64,000 nt of DNA from Persicaria tinctoria (taxonomy: Eukaryota > Streptophyta > Magnoliopsida > Caryophyllales > Polygonaceae): assembly GCA_037127255.1 (NCBI GenBank), contig JBANSL010000012.1, forward strand, positions 32,479,115 through 32,543,114, in the 5' to 3' direction. The notes below the pieces were generated by a model, which searched no databases, was not told the origin of the DNA, and saw nothing but the letters and a program-made list of their open reading frames with translations. The translations under genes were made by a program, and so were the position numbers. This document shows positions 11,624 to 21,899 of this stretch, one piece after another. Each line of letters starts with the position of its first letter. Positions within the stretch are counted from its first letter, which is position 1.

Positions 11624-13626
11624 TGTTGTAGGAGGAAATCGAGTTCAAAATATAGCAATATATCAGACTAGATTCAAGCCCACGCAAAATAATTACAAGA
11701 CCTCCTCCTGATGTAGCAGCGGAAGTCAGGATCGATCCACGAGGAAGCGTGTCAGCGGATCCTAGGCAGCGGTGGAATCTCACGGTCAGAAGTCGACAAC
11801 AGGTGCTCGAGCTCGAGTACAGTAACTCGACAGAAGCTCAAACAGTCGAACACAACAACACAGGTCGACAAGGGGTGGTCGATCTCGACAAAAGGGTACT
11901 CGAGGTCGAGTTGGCTCGTCGAAGTCGAGTTGAGGCTTGTCGAATTCCTGCACACAGTAAGCTACGGCGACTCTAGGTCGAGAATCAGTGTACTCGAGGT
12001 TGACTAAGGTAAGTCGAGATCGAGTAAGGGCAGGGAACAAAACAAATAAAGAAAAGTAAAAACAAATGCTTTCGGGGTTTCGAACTAAACTGAATGTAAA
12101 AGACTTCCAAGATTGGGGTTTGCAACAACGATAACCAAGCATGCATAAGGTAGAATCAAACAAATAATCATGTGAATCGCAGTAAAGGACTAAGCTCTCG
12201 CCTTTTCCAACAATTAGACAACTTTCTCAAGAAACCCTAATTGTCTCTACCGATTTTATGTTTATAATCCAAGTTGTTAGCATGGATCTCCATTAGGTGG
12301 GCAATAAACACATCAACAAGTAGGAAAATGCTCAAAACACGATAAAGGTTCGATCTTTACCTCAATTATGCATGGCTATCGTCGGACTCGCCCCAACCCT
12401 AGAAGTGGGTTGACTACTCGCGCTCCATTGCAATCACATACATCATTGATTGAAAAGAAATAACTTGCATTAAACTAAATTCAAAGCCTTTACAATTCCG
12501 GCAATCAACTTTCGCAAACTGCCAAAACCCTAAAAACCTCAAACTCCTAAACCGTCTCTGTGGAACTACTTGTCTTGCTCTGAAATTGAATGATGAAAAA
12601 CCAGCCCCTAGGGCTTTATTTATAGCCTTCATTCCCTAGCTATTCTAGGAAAGAAGATATCTATCTTTATCTAAAACTATATCTAATTTGCAAAAAGATA
12701 AATAAATTGCTTTTAGGAAATAAATCTAAAAGGAATAGATAAAACTAATTAAGGTAGGTCTTCATGTCTTGATAGATTTCCCTCCATGGATAGAACTTGA
12801 TCAATTTCGGATAGAATTTTCCGCCTTCGGCCCCAAGCAACGCCAACTCTACTCGGACTAGGCTCGTCGAGACGATTCTGGAAACGACTCTACTCGACCT
12901 CGAGTTGGGCTCCTCGACCTCGAGTAAGGTGGCTTGGCTTGGCTTGACTCTGCTCGATGTGGCTCGGACTGGGGCTCACTGATGCTCGTCGACCTCGAGT
13001 ATCTCTCGTCGATCTCGAGTAGGATTAGGTCATCGACAAAGCTCCTCGGGTGACTCTCCTCGGCAAGGCTCGGACAAGGTTCCTGGGCGTCGTCGATCTC
13101 GACTAAGCTTCGTCGAGATCGAGTTGGGTGGTCTCTTCCGCGGCCGCGAGTTGCTCCTTCCGCTGCAGCGAGACTCTCCTGGTCGTCCTCGACTTCCTTC
13201 CTTGTCGACTCCGGACATGGTGTCTGGGCTTCGTCGACCTCGATCAGCTCTCCTCGAGGTCGAGTAGGGTATGGAGTCGGATTATCTCACTTGCTCGATC
13301 AGGCTGTGCTCGACCAAGGTGCTCGGTCATGGCTTGTCGATGTCGACCAGGCTTACTCGAGATCGAGTAGCCTGGGTTCCTAGACTTGTTCCGCTGCTTT
13401 GACCTTGGACTTCTGTAGTGGTTTTCCGAGCTTTTCCGACCTTCTGTAGAATTGCTGTAAAAAGTCTCGATTTCTGCGAATTAAACAGAAACTGATGTAG
13501 ATTCCATAATTTGGCAAATAAACATTAATTACACAGATTCTGTACTGTCTTAGCCCAAAGGCATGAAATGTATACAGAAATCGATATAAAAGTTACTGTA
13601 AAACATGGCAAATTCAGCTCACAACA
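11624..13626 (-). repeat. Element C 5' LTR
   Basis: Mirrors the left LTR in length and sequence. In the minus orientation it precedes the primer site at 11602-11619. TCGA-rich blocks lie at 11793-12030 and 12850-13370, with the TATA/CCCTAGGG block at 12603-12624. Apparent long reading frames inside it on both strands come from the stop-free TCGA motif. Confidence 0.92.
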
Positions 13627-13631
13627 TGGAG

Positions 13632-13919
13632 GTGGAAATATCTCTTCCCTCTCCACCGTTCTGCTGTGGTGGAGATACACAACCAAGTCAACCTATGAAG
13701 CGGAAGTGGTATGATGATGGGGTATGTATATTTTCTTTATATCTTCCCTTATACATGGTAGCTCGAGCCACGGAAGATGAATGGGTGAAGCCATGGAGCG
13801 TCCACTCGGGGAGGTTTAAGCTTCTTCACATGATGCCTCCGGATGACATTCCACGCTTCCCACCACCGGAGGAACCACCAGATCCACCTATACCTCCGGA
13901 CAAAGATGAGCCAAGCTAA
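13632..13919 (+). CDS. Element B reading frame, last part, proline-rich C-terminus
   Basis: This is the downstream continuation of the frame broken at 4889. The open frame nominally starts at 13605, but those first bases belong to the C LTR. It contains a cysteine pair, a W-Y-D-D stretch, a hydrophobic segment and a proline-rich end (P-P-P-E-E-P-P-D-P-P) before a stop at 13917-13919. The end is followed by non-coding sequence homologous to that after the C and D frames. I recognise no family; captured host sequence or a diverged accessory protein are both possible. Confidence 0.4.
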   Translation: MEISLPSPPFCCGGDTQPSQPMKRKWYDDGVCIFSLYLPLYMVARATEDEWVKPWSVHSGRFKLLHMMPPDDIPRFPPPEEPPDPPIPPDKDEPS

Positions 13920-14344
13920 TGCTTAATGGAGAAGTCGGCCTAGCGACTATAAAATCTAGAGCTTGTAAATAGACATTTATTTTTTGGGATTTTTGAACAT
14001 TGTTGCTTTTGTTTTTGGTTTTGGACTTTATTTTCTATTGTGGGTATTTCTCTTCTACATTTTTCAAGATAAATGAAGAACACAAGAACTCGAAATTGGA
14101 CCAGGCCCAGCAGCAATGCACTCGCTTTCTGACATCCTGCACACTTGTCTAGTGAGTTTCTTTCCTTACCCTTATTTTTTTATACAGTGAGGACATTGTA
14201 ATGTTTAAGTATGGGGTGGGGGAAGGGCTTACTTTGTGCATATTTGATTTATTTGTGCATATTTGATTTATGTGTGCATATTTAAAGTTACATATTCAAG
14301 TATTCAACCGAGTCAAATTCATTTATTTTAAGTAAGTTCTATAC
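13920..14344 (+). other. Element B 3' non-coding spacer, end of recognisable B, and short junction sequence
   Basis: Homologous, in the opposite orientation, to the spacers of C and D. It includes 'gtcggcctagcgact' at 13934 (compare 8627 reversed) and a tract-like 12-mer at 14206-14217 followed by GGGGGAAGGGC. Similarity ends near 14,290. The next 55 bases contain a duplicated TATTCAACCGAGTCAAA that I cannot place. Confidence 0.6.
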
Positions 14345-14701
14345 TTAAGTATTCAACCGAGTCAAAATCAACCAAATTATCCAAACGGGCTGAATATGAT
14401 TTGACCGAAAACTCAGAAAAACTATACCCACTTTGATTCGAAAATCAAATGAGAGACCGACCCGCCTCTTTACCCGAAACCCGAATGAGCCCGGTCTCCT
14501 TTGACCCGAATCCAAATGGGCATGACCTGATTTAACCTGAAACCCGACTAATCTAAAATTCATTATGACCGAACCCGACCCGAACCTGACCCGAACAGTA
14601 CCCGACCATAAATTTTACCCGAACTAACCTGACATGTAAGTGACTCGACCCAAGCAAGCCTAACTCGAACCCGACCCGAACGACCGAATTGCCAGCTCTA
14701 T
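14345..14701 (-). repeat. Degenerate CCCGAACCCGACC repeat element
   Basis: From about 14,345 the plus strand is a degenerate series of CCCGAA and CCGACC units (GGGTTCGGGTCGGG on the minus strand). It ends at 14684-14700 with CCGAATTGCCAGCTCTA, reversed TAGAGCTGGCAATTCGG, which resembles the terminal sequence of small non-autonomous DNA elements common in plants. I find no matching opposite end, so its borders are uncertain. It lies exactly between truncated B and the resumed interior of A. Confidence 0.4.
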
Positions 14702-15755
14702 GCAGAACCATGAATCCGAGTTTAAACGTCGAAGTTCCGATGTCCAAACTCCTTCCAAATTGCTCTTTGAATATCAGGACTTGGTTTCAAAGCCTACTTT
14801 TGGTGATAAGAATGGTGATGGTGTGAAAAAAAATTGAATTTGATGGATGAAGGGTACTGATGGATGTGGATGATGGATGAGAAAAAGAAAGGCTTTTGAT
14901 TGAAACACAAGGCTTAAGTTTTGGAATTTAGATTCAAGTGGAGAAATTAGGGTTCTTGTGTGGTTGGGAGACAAAGGCTTTGAGGGATCAAATTCGGGAA
15001 TTGAGATATATGGTAAATTGAAAAGGGGAATGATCATCTATCAAAAAAGAAAAAAAAAAGAAATAGATAGAAATAATAAAATAAAATAAAAAAGATAAAA
15101 TCTAGTTCTAAGATAAATAAAAACTTATCCTAAGATAAATCAACCTAACCCTAAGATAGATAAAACTAACCTAAGATAAAAAATAAATCTAACCTAAAAA
15201 TGGATAAAAATAATCTAATCCTATATAAAATAAAAAGAAACAAATCTAATCCTAATAATATGGAAAATAAAGAAACTATCCTAAAACAACCGGAATTAAC
15301 CAAAAATAAAAGATAGAATTACTTCCCTTCCAATTTTACCAAATATCTGAACGCGTCGAGAGCAACACAGGGGCGGCGGGCGCCGTGGATGGGACGACGA
15401 GCGTCGTGTGCTCAGAACGTTATTCCGTCATTCAATCAAGATTCATGGTTAACTCAAGACTCCTCCAAAAACAAATATCTAAATAGAACTCTATCATTTT
15501 ATTGAATTTGAAAGACTAAAGACCTAACTAGAATTGAAAAACTTGCAAACAGAAAACAAATCTTGGGTTGCCTCCCAAGAAGCGTCTTTGGTTAACGTCA
15601 TAGACTCGACAATTTATTATGTCGTTCCCTTAAGACTAATTCAGACATTGTTAAAGCCCTTAAAAGCAAATCAAATTCTTGTGCCCAACCAAAATTTGAA
15701 AGAACACTAAACATGAAAAACTTTGCAATTAAGGATACCTTTGACACTTCTCTAT
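14702..15755 (-). other. Element A internal sequence: AT-rich, with conserved GGGAGGCAACCC motif
   Basis: No recognisable gene. 15040-15330 is a strongly A-rich, low-complexity tract built of GATAAA-like units. 15345-15420 holds a GC-rich patch resembling the one in the A LTRs. Around 15560 the minus strand reads CTTGGGAGGCAACCCAAGA, a motif I know as recurring near coding ends in plant Ty3/gypsy elements (recalled, not checked). Confidence 0.45.
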
Positions 15756-16229
15756 TTACCTTGAATCGATCATCTCTCGAGGGATATAAGACCACCAACA
15801 TAGTTCTGCTGGTGTCTTATAGAAGTAATGCTCCCAAGGATTCAAATTTTCACCATAATCCACAAAAGTGTTAGAGATTTCATTACCTTGCCCAGGAGCC
15901 ACAGAAATCGGCTCTGGACTTGGTGCTTTGATATGTGCGATTGAGATGCTTGCCTCAGATGAATTAGGCACTAAAACACATGGATCCTCAAAACATATTA
16001 GTGCGTTAGATGAAGTAGGAGGTATAACATATGATGTAGAAATAGGCATATCCGATGATAGGGAAGATGACATAACATATGATGGAGAAGAAGGTATAAT
16101 AGATAATGGAGAAGAAGGCATAACATATGAAACCTCATGCGTCGACTCATGCGATTCCATGTCAGGAAACACTAGATCTTTTACTTCATCGTCCAAAAGG
16201 ATATCATCACCCTTGATAGACTCTTCCAC
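15756..16229 (-). CDS. Element A internal reading frame, 157 codons, unrecognised
   Basis: A serine-rich first two thirds with degenerate repeats of S-Y-V-M-P-S-S is followed by a C-terminal segment rich in tryptophan and tyrosine (W-E-H-Y-F-Y, C-W-W-S-Y-I-P-R-E) that looks more conserved. An overlapping frame (15801-15598) may continue the protein after a shift and ends shortly before the GGGAGGCAACCC motif. It lies about 490 bp from the primer site. I cannot assign a function; a degenerate Gag-region or accessory frame of a non-autonomous element is my best guess. Confidence 0.35.
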   Translation of the reverse strand: MEESIKGDDILLDDEVKDLVFPDMESHESTHEVSYVMPSSPLSIIPSSPSYVMSSSLSSDMPISTSYVIPPTSSNALICFEDPCVLVPNSSEASISIAHIKAPSPEPISVAPGQGNEISNTFVDYGENLNPWEHYFYKTPAELCWWSYIPREMIDSR

Positions 16230-16696
16230 GTCTTATTCACGTGTGTCTGAGAAGTCTGAAGAGACGACGGACGCCACTTCTGTAGAACAACCATCCTTCT
16301 TGTTTTGATCGGTCACTTCCTTGCGTTCTTCCTCAAATGCTTCGTCAGCCATGTTATGGAAAAGATCCCACAGTCTTGACAGTCCTGGGTTGCACAAACC
16401 ATCGTCACCCATGTCATCAATAAGTTCTCACATTTCAGGACTTACGCCTTCATAATTAAACACAAAGAACCATATCTCGATCACTATCATGGATACCTCG
16501 TGAAGCACGTTCATCCACTAAGTCTTACACTCTTGTGAGGTAATGGTGAAAATATTCTCCTTGGTCCTGATATAATCTCAACATCTTGAAAAAAAAATTA
16601 GTAGCGGGGTGTTGTGAATCGTAAGATAGGTTCACAACAGGGTTACATATATAAACAAAAATCAACAAATACACAAAACAAAAAAATAAACTTGAG
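16230..16696 (-). other. Element A leader region
   Basis: Non-coding stretch between the primer site and the small frame of element A, reading in minus orientation. It would be the 5' leader of the element RNA. I see no further motif. Confidence 0.5.
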
Positions 16697-16714
16697 TCCC
16701 CGGCAACGGCGCCA
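16697..16714 (-). other. Element A primer binding site, tRNA-Asp type
   Basis: The minus strand reads TGGCGCCGTTGCCGGGGA four bases from the LTR start at 16719. It matches the Athila-type tRNA-Asp site and fixes the orientation of A. Confidence 0.9.
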
Positions 16715-16718
16715 CTTT

Positions 16719-17879
16719 TGACGGAGGGGAAACATCGTTAGGTTTCACCTCACCAAAAAAAATAACCGAAACAAATAAACTAACTAGCAACCTAGTATAG
16801 CGGATATGTAAGGGGTCGAACCCAGAGAGAAACAATTCGCAACAATGATTGATTCTACTCGATCCTTGAATCAGTTACCAATTATTCAATCTTTATTCCG
16901 ATTTCCGTTTATATGGATTGGCATTCCTTGCGGAGATGACAATCCTCATCGGCAGAAAGGTCGCCCAAACCGTCATTACCCTATACAATCAAGATCATCC
17001 TCGCAAAATCACTCAATTATGCTTGCTACGAAATGTTCTAATTGTTCTCGCGAATCAATTGAAACCCTAACACGATGCAATTCTACAAAGATGTGAATCA
17101 AAGTAAAATTAACAACATAAATCAGCGCAAGGACAATGAAATAAACATGAGAATAATATAGAAATCAAGTCTCACGATTCACCAACCAAGTCTTGAATTG
17201 AAGACAAAACCACGAGAATCCTATGTATTCATGACTTACCTTGAATCTCTCAACTCCAAATCCTCTAAAGCGTTCTTAATCTAAAGTGGTAAATTGTTAA
17301 TCAATGAAAACTACTGAAAATGGCCTAATTATATAGGCCTTATTTCGTCGGCCAAACCCTAGCAAATGTTTAGATAAAAGTTCTCATAAAGATAGATTGG
17401 GTCGCATATCGCAAATCCGGATCTGATCGACGAGACGGCGAGCGGCCGTGGAAAGGGCGGCGGGCGCCGTCTGTACAGTGTTGACAGCTTCGACATACTG
17501 AACTTTTAATGCACTTTCTGGAGTCATCCTTCGTTTGATTGACACATATGAATATGCGTTGGAAAGATCTTTCCGAGAACTACGATTCACATGCAGACCT
17601 CATAAGCTAATTTCAACTTCTTAGAACCTTAAAGATGGGATTTCTCCATGTTCTCAATTTTCGCTCTTGTTCCTTAACTCTTCTTTCTCTATTTGCTTCC
17701 TGTTTTCTCCACCTTTCGAGTATGAATCATAAGACCTACAAATAAACACTAAAAACCCTAGATTCCGAACTTCGAATAGCAAATGATCAAGAATATGAAT
17801 AAGCTTATTAAACAATGAATAAGAATAATTAATGCATCCAAGACCACCTATAAATTACCATATAAAATATGCATTATCA
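16719..17879 (-). repeat. Element A 5' LTR, complete
   Basis: Begins TGACGGAGG and ends TGCATTATCA, 1,161 bp, matching 816-1856 where both exist. A GC-rich patch is at 17430-17470. The solo LTR at 23616-24931 has the same terminal bases but a different interior, so it belongs to a related family. Confidence 0.88.
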
Positions 17880-20340
17880 GTAACCGAATGCTCATTCAAG
17901 TGTGCAACTCTAGCATGGTACTACATGGCATGCTTCAATGCTTATGCAACGCCTAGTATGTCATATGACCACAAGCAGGAGGTTTTTTTTTTTTTATCTA
18001 ATCAGTGTGAGTAAGTCTATAAAGGAACTTACTTGAAAAGCAGAACAACAAGAGATATCAAAGGCGTAATCCAATCAATCAGCAAGCACCTATAACGATC
18101 ACATGAAATACCATAAGCTACCACTCATACACGTAGAAACCGCATTCAAATCGTCTCCAAAGCCAAGCAGAAGTTAAACCATTTCCAATACTTTTCGATA
18201 CAAGAAAACATCAACAAAGTCATCTGATAATTTTCAATCCTTCAATACTCAAGGCTAGCCTTATTTTCGAAACCAGCATTGATCATTTAACCAAGTAAGA
18301 GAATCCCGACATTTGAAATTAAATCCTTCGAAACATCCTCTAAGTATTAAATCCGATAATTCGAATTCCGTCAAAATCCTATTTTAAATATTAAAATAAT
18401 CATATAATAATATTTCAAATCTCAAAATACAATTATGAGAATCCAAGTTGAAAATCGAGGAGAAACCTTAACGCAAAACGACTCGCATCAAAACTGAGCC
18501 AAGTGTCCAAAGGACGAGGGAGTCGGCCTTGGTCGAGGCTCTCTGGGCTAGTTTCTTGGCAGCTAGAGGGCCATTCGCAATCACGAGACTAGCTTTCAGG
18601 GTTCCCATGAGAAGGGCATACACCGACCGCGAAAGGTTTTTTTCGTCGCGGCGAAAATCACACTCGTGGCCTCGAAAGCCTCCTTCTACCTCTGGGCTCG
18701 TGGTCTAACTCGTCGCGGCGACCATGGTTTTGCCACGGTGAGATTCGAACAATTTGTCTCGGGTTTGCCTTGAATCTGTTCCGCTTTCAACCAAACCAAT
18801 TTCATAGCAAAGCCAACTCAAAATCGACCATGAGGAACAACATTTTGCATGAACGAGAATCAAGGAGAGTGAGAGGAGGAGAGTTATATCGAGGGGGGTC
18901 TTCGAAGCTCCTTCGAATCTTCAATTGAGGGTTTTCGAAGCTAGATATGATGAAAGGGTTGAGCGACTGGGCATAGGAAAACAAGAGGATGAATAAAAAT
19001 CCTCCTTTACGAGAGTTTTAAGCAAGAATAGAAAGAAATGAGCGTGTATGGCTTACCTTAAAAAACAGTGGGAGAGGACTAAACGGGCTCGATCTTGGCT
19101 TGAAGGAGGCTAGATTTGATCCTTCTTGACCTTGGAAGATAGGACCATGAGAAAAGATCCATTTTTCTGATGATTGGAAGGAAGAAGAAGACAAGAGAGG
19201 GAAGAATGAATTGATTACCGCGCGTTCAGCAAAACAGGGTACGTTATGGGTTCATCTTCGCGGCCGCGAACATGAACTCGCGGTGGCGAGTTGCTGGATC
19301 AGCCGTTGTTTCTCATGAAATCGGTGTCGGTCTTCTAACTAGATGCTAGATCTTCAAAGGGGGGAGCTTGGGGACAATGTTTTAGATGTTTGGGCTATGA
19401 AAAACACAAGGCAAGTTGCAAGAGTTTTGAGGTTGAAGGTTGAGAGAAAGAGGAGAGGGTTTTAGGGTTTTTCTTTGGGATTTGAAATGGAAAGAGTGAG
19501 AGAATGAGGGCTGAATTCTCAGGTTTCTAGGTTGATCTTCTAGGATTTTGGGGATTTATGGGTATTTATAAGGGAGGCAAGGTGCCCTTAATAGGGTTAA
19601 TAGGGAAAAAGGACAAAAGAGGGGGAGTGAGAGGAGAGAGAGATAGAGAAGGTCTTGCGGCTATAAATCCCGATGGACGAAAGGTTTTAAAATCGAATCT
19701 TCGAAATTCTAACTCGAGGTTTAAATCCATTTCAAACGACTTTCGAGAATTCTAACTTTGAAATCCGATTGATAAGGGCTTAGAACCTGTCAAATGGGAA
19801 TTTTTTAACGAGTGTCGAGATTTTTTTCTAAAACTTTCCAAAAATAAAGAATCGCTTGAGGACGGGTTTCCAAAAACTTTCCATTTCTGGCAATCCGATA
19901 GTTATTAAAAATCCGGTCTTTATATTCATCCAACTCTATAAACAAGTCTCGTCCCTGAGACTAAAAACTTCAAAATCCAACAACCGTTTTTCAAATCGAT
20001 CAAGCCTCTTTAAATCCAAGTCATTCGTTTTCAAAACCATTTAAAATTCTCCCGAATCTGAATCAGTCAATCATTTCCAAAACTCGAGAAGTGGAGACAT
20101 GCACCTCTAAAGGCTACTCCCGCATTCTCTTCCTAGTTTCTAGAATAAATCAATCTAACATTCACAGCTCAATAAGAATCATAAGCCATAAACGCATCAA
20201 CTCATATATAGATAACCAGCATATCTCCAACCACATAACACGTGGCAAGTCTCAAAACGATAATAAGGTGGTCTCACATGTCAAAACAGAACATGAGTCA
20301 TACTAACATCTCAAACATGCCAAAGTAACAACAAGGTCTC
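17880..20340. repeat. Unresolved repeat DNA, LTR-like
   Basis: No convincing gene. The stretch has GC-rich islands (18,640-18,740 with TCGTCGCGGCG; 19,255-19,300 with CGCGGCCGCG), a TATA-like TATTTATAAG near 19,563 and a GA-rich tract at 19,615-19,650, all common in long plant LTRs. A 240-base part (19680-19925) recurs at 61160-61395. I cannot define terminal repeats or a primer site. Confidence 0.35.
19680..19925 (+). repeat. Dispersed repeat copy 1 (pairs with 61160-61395)
   Basis: The segment shares a long diverged match with 61160-61395, including 'gaaatccgattgataa' and 'ttccaaaaactttcca'. Both copies have the same orientation. They are probably fragments of one old repeat family, likely an LTR. 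Confidence 0.65.
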
Positions 20341-20479
20341 AACAACGTTTTTTTAATTTTTTACCTTGTGAATAAAACGCGGTTTGAGACTGCGTTTTTA
20401 TGCCAAACCTTCAAAAAATGAACATTTTTGTAAATATTTTGAAAGTTTTAATATTTTGTTAAATAATAATTTTAAATGA

Positions 20480-20780
20480 CTATTTAAAAAAACCATGGTG
20501 ACAACATATTGTTATCAATCTCTTCACATACAAATGTCACTAATAACTGTCACTAGGAAAATCATCGGTTAGTAGGAAAAAAAATCATTTGTCACCGAGA
20601 AAAAGTGATACTGCCAATTGTCACAAACAAATAATCAACAATTGTCACCAGAAAAAATGTCACCATCAGTTGTCACCGGAAAAAGTTGTCACCAATAATT
20701 GTCATCAAAACTGAAAGTTGATCAGAATGGTCAATGTTGACCAGTCAAGGTTAAAATGAAACTGGTCAAAGAGGAAGAAG
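20480..20780 (+). repeat. Array of degenerate TTGTCACC motifs ending in GTTGACCAGTCAA
   Basis: TGTCAC or TGTCATC recurs at irregular spacing about ten times between 20,520 and 20,710, followed by TGTTGACCAGTCAA at about 20,733. Just upstream (about 20,370) AAAACGC and GCGTTTT form a short inverted repeat. The organisation resembles subterminal repeats of a DNA transposon. A related block is at 37600-38640. Confidence 0.5.
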
Positions 20781-20846
20781 GGGGGAGGAGAAAAGAGGGA
20801 TAAAGGGAAGGAAGAGTAAAATTATCAATTATGGACAATTGATCAG

Positions 20847-21335
20847 ATGATAAGCGGACAGGTGAAATGCAATATAACTGGGAAGGTTTTCAAATTTGCT
20901 CAGGTATATGGTTTACACACAATAATCGGAAGGAGAGAGCTTTGGAATGACCTGAAATCAGAAGCTAGTGCAAGACAAGGTCCATGGTTGATTCAAGGGG
21001 ATTTTCATCCAATAATGAGATCTTGTGAAAGGAAGAATGGGTCAACAGTAACTGCCTATGAAATATTAGACCTCTGGGATTGTTGTACGGAAATGGGTTT
21101 AAAGGATGCTATGATGGCAGGGCAAGAACGCACTTGGTTTCAAGGTAAAAAATCCACAAAGATAGATAGAGTTATGGTAAATGAGGATTGGGATGAATCT
21201 CAGTACTATTGTAAGGCTACCTATCTTGTACCAAAGGCATTCTTTGATCACTGTCAAGTGGTTGTGGAAGTCCTAGAGCAAAAGAAAATTAAAAGCAACA
21301 CCTTTAAATACTTTAATATGTGGGGGCAGGCTTAA
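20847..21335 (+). pseudogene. LINE ORF2 endonuclease part
   Basis: An open stretch of 162 codons matches the second half of the plant L1 apurinic-type endonuclease: a V-Y-G-like strand near the start, G-P-W-L-I-Q-G-D-F around residues 46-54, G-L-K-D-A and T-W-F-Q near 95-110, K-I-D-R-V-M-V-N and an F-D-H-C-Q-V block near the end. The catalytic beginning of the domain is absent. Stops and frameshifts follow immediately, so it is dead. Confidence 0.75.
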
Positions 21336-21899
21336 AATTTCAGTGATATAATCAGAGATAACTTGGAATTTTAAGGAAGAGGGACTGAGCAATACATCTT
21401 ATGCAAAAAGCTGAAGAATCTGAAAAGGCCTTTAAAAGAGTTGAACAAAAGACATTTATCAGATATAACAAGTAGGGCAAAAAGAGTTGAAGAATAATAT
21501 GAAAGAAACTTTATAGCCTTGAGAGAGGATCCACAATCAGATGAGCTACTGCAGGCTATGGAGACATCAACAAAGAACACAAGGAGACTAAAAGAGGCAG
21601 AATAAAAATTCAACTCACAGCTTGCCAAGGCTAAACATACCTTCCAAGGGGATAAATGTAACTCATATTTCCATGGTATGATGAAGAAAAACATGAGGAG
21701 GAATCTTATCAGTGCACTCATCAAGGATGATGGATTAGAAACAATGTCAGTAGAAGAAGTGGCTTCTCAGTTTGAGGAATTTTACATAGGATTGCTTGGG
21801 TCCAACAGAGAAACATAATGCATAGACCTAAGGTTTATGAGAGATGGGGGTTTACTACTGGAAGACGACAGACATGAGGCATATTAATCCAACAAGTCA

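Larger units (their letters stand above)
4890..13626 (-). mobile_element. Element C: complete Athila-family element with broken Gag-protease frame, minus orientation
   Basis: Two LTRs of equal length (2,003 bp; 4890-6892 and 11624-13626) begin TGTTGT and end ACAACA. They flank a 4.7-kb interior with primer site at the right and polypurine tract at the left. The element is flanked by the 5-bp duplication TGGAG (4885-4889 and 13627-13631). By eye the LTRs differ at roughly 17-20 positions, about 1%, so C is younger than B but older than D. The interior codes only for Gag and protease, both broken; there is no reverse transcriptase, RNase H or integrase. Confidence 0.92.
2317..14290 (+). mobile_element. 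Element B: non-autonomous Athila-family element, plus orientation, 3'-truncated, interrupted by C
   Basis: A complete 5' LTR (2317-4060) is followed by a tRNA-Asp-type primer site and a short unrecognised reading frame that element C interrupts at 4885. After C, B resumes at 13632 and continues through non-coding sequence homologous to the 3' spacer of C and D (for example 14190-14260 against 8060-8150 reversed). Similarity stops near 14,290, and no 3' polypurine tract or LTR follows, so B is missing its 3' end. No gag, protease, reverse transcriptase or integrase can be seen. B presumably moved using proteins of a relative. Confidence 0.75.
816..17879 (-). mobile_element. Element A: Athila-type LTR retrotransposon remnant, minus orientation, hosting B and C
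   Basis: Two matching LTRs (816-1856 and 16719-17879) read in the same minus orientation. The right one has a perfect tRNA-Asp primer site beside it, and the left one has a polypurine tract beside it. Removing the inserted material (about 2312-14701) leaves only about 2.5 kb of internal sequence with a small unrecognised reading frame, so A is a non-autonomous or heavily deleted derivative. Its left LTR lacks the outer part, so no target duplication can be checked; the right flank begins GTAAC. Athila assignment rests on the primer site and general architecture, because no gag or pol domain is visible. Confidence 0.75.

Noticed and set aside
14702..14706. GCAGA as the right-hand target duplication of element B
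   Set aside because: It matches the five bases before B (2312-2316), but B has no 3' LTR here and the preceding sequence is an unrelated repeat, so the match may be chance.
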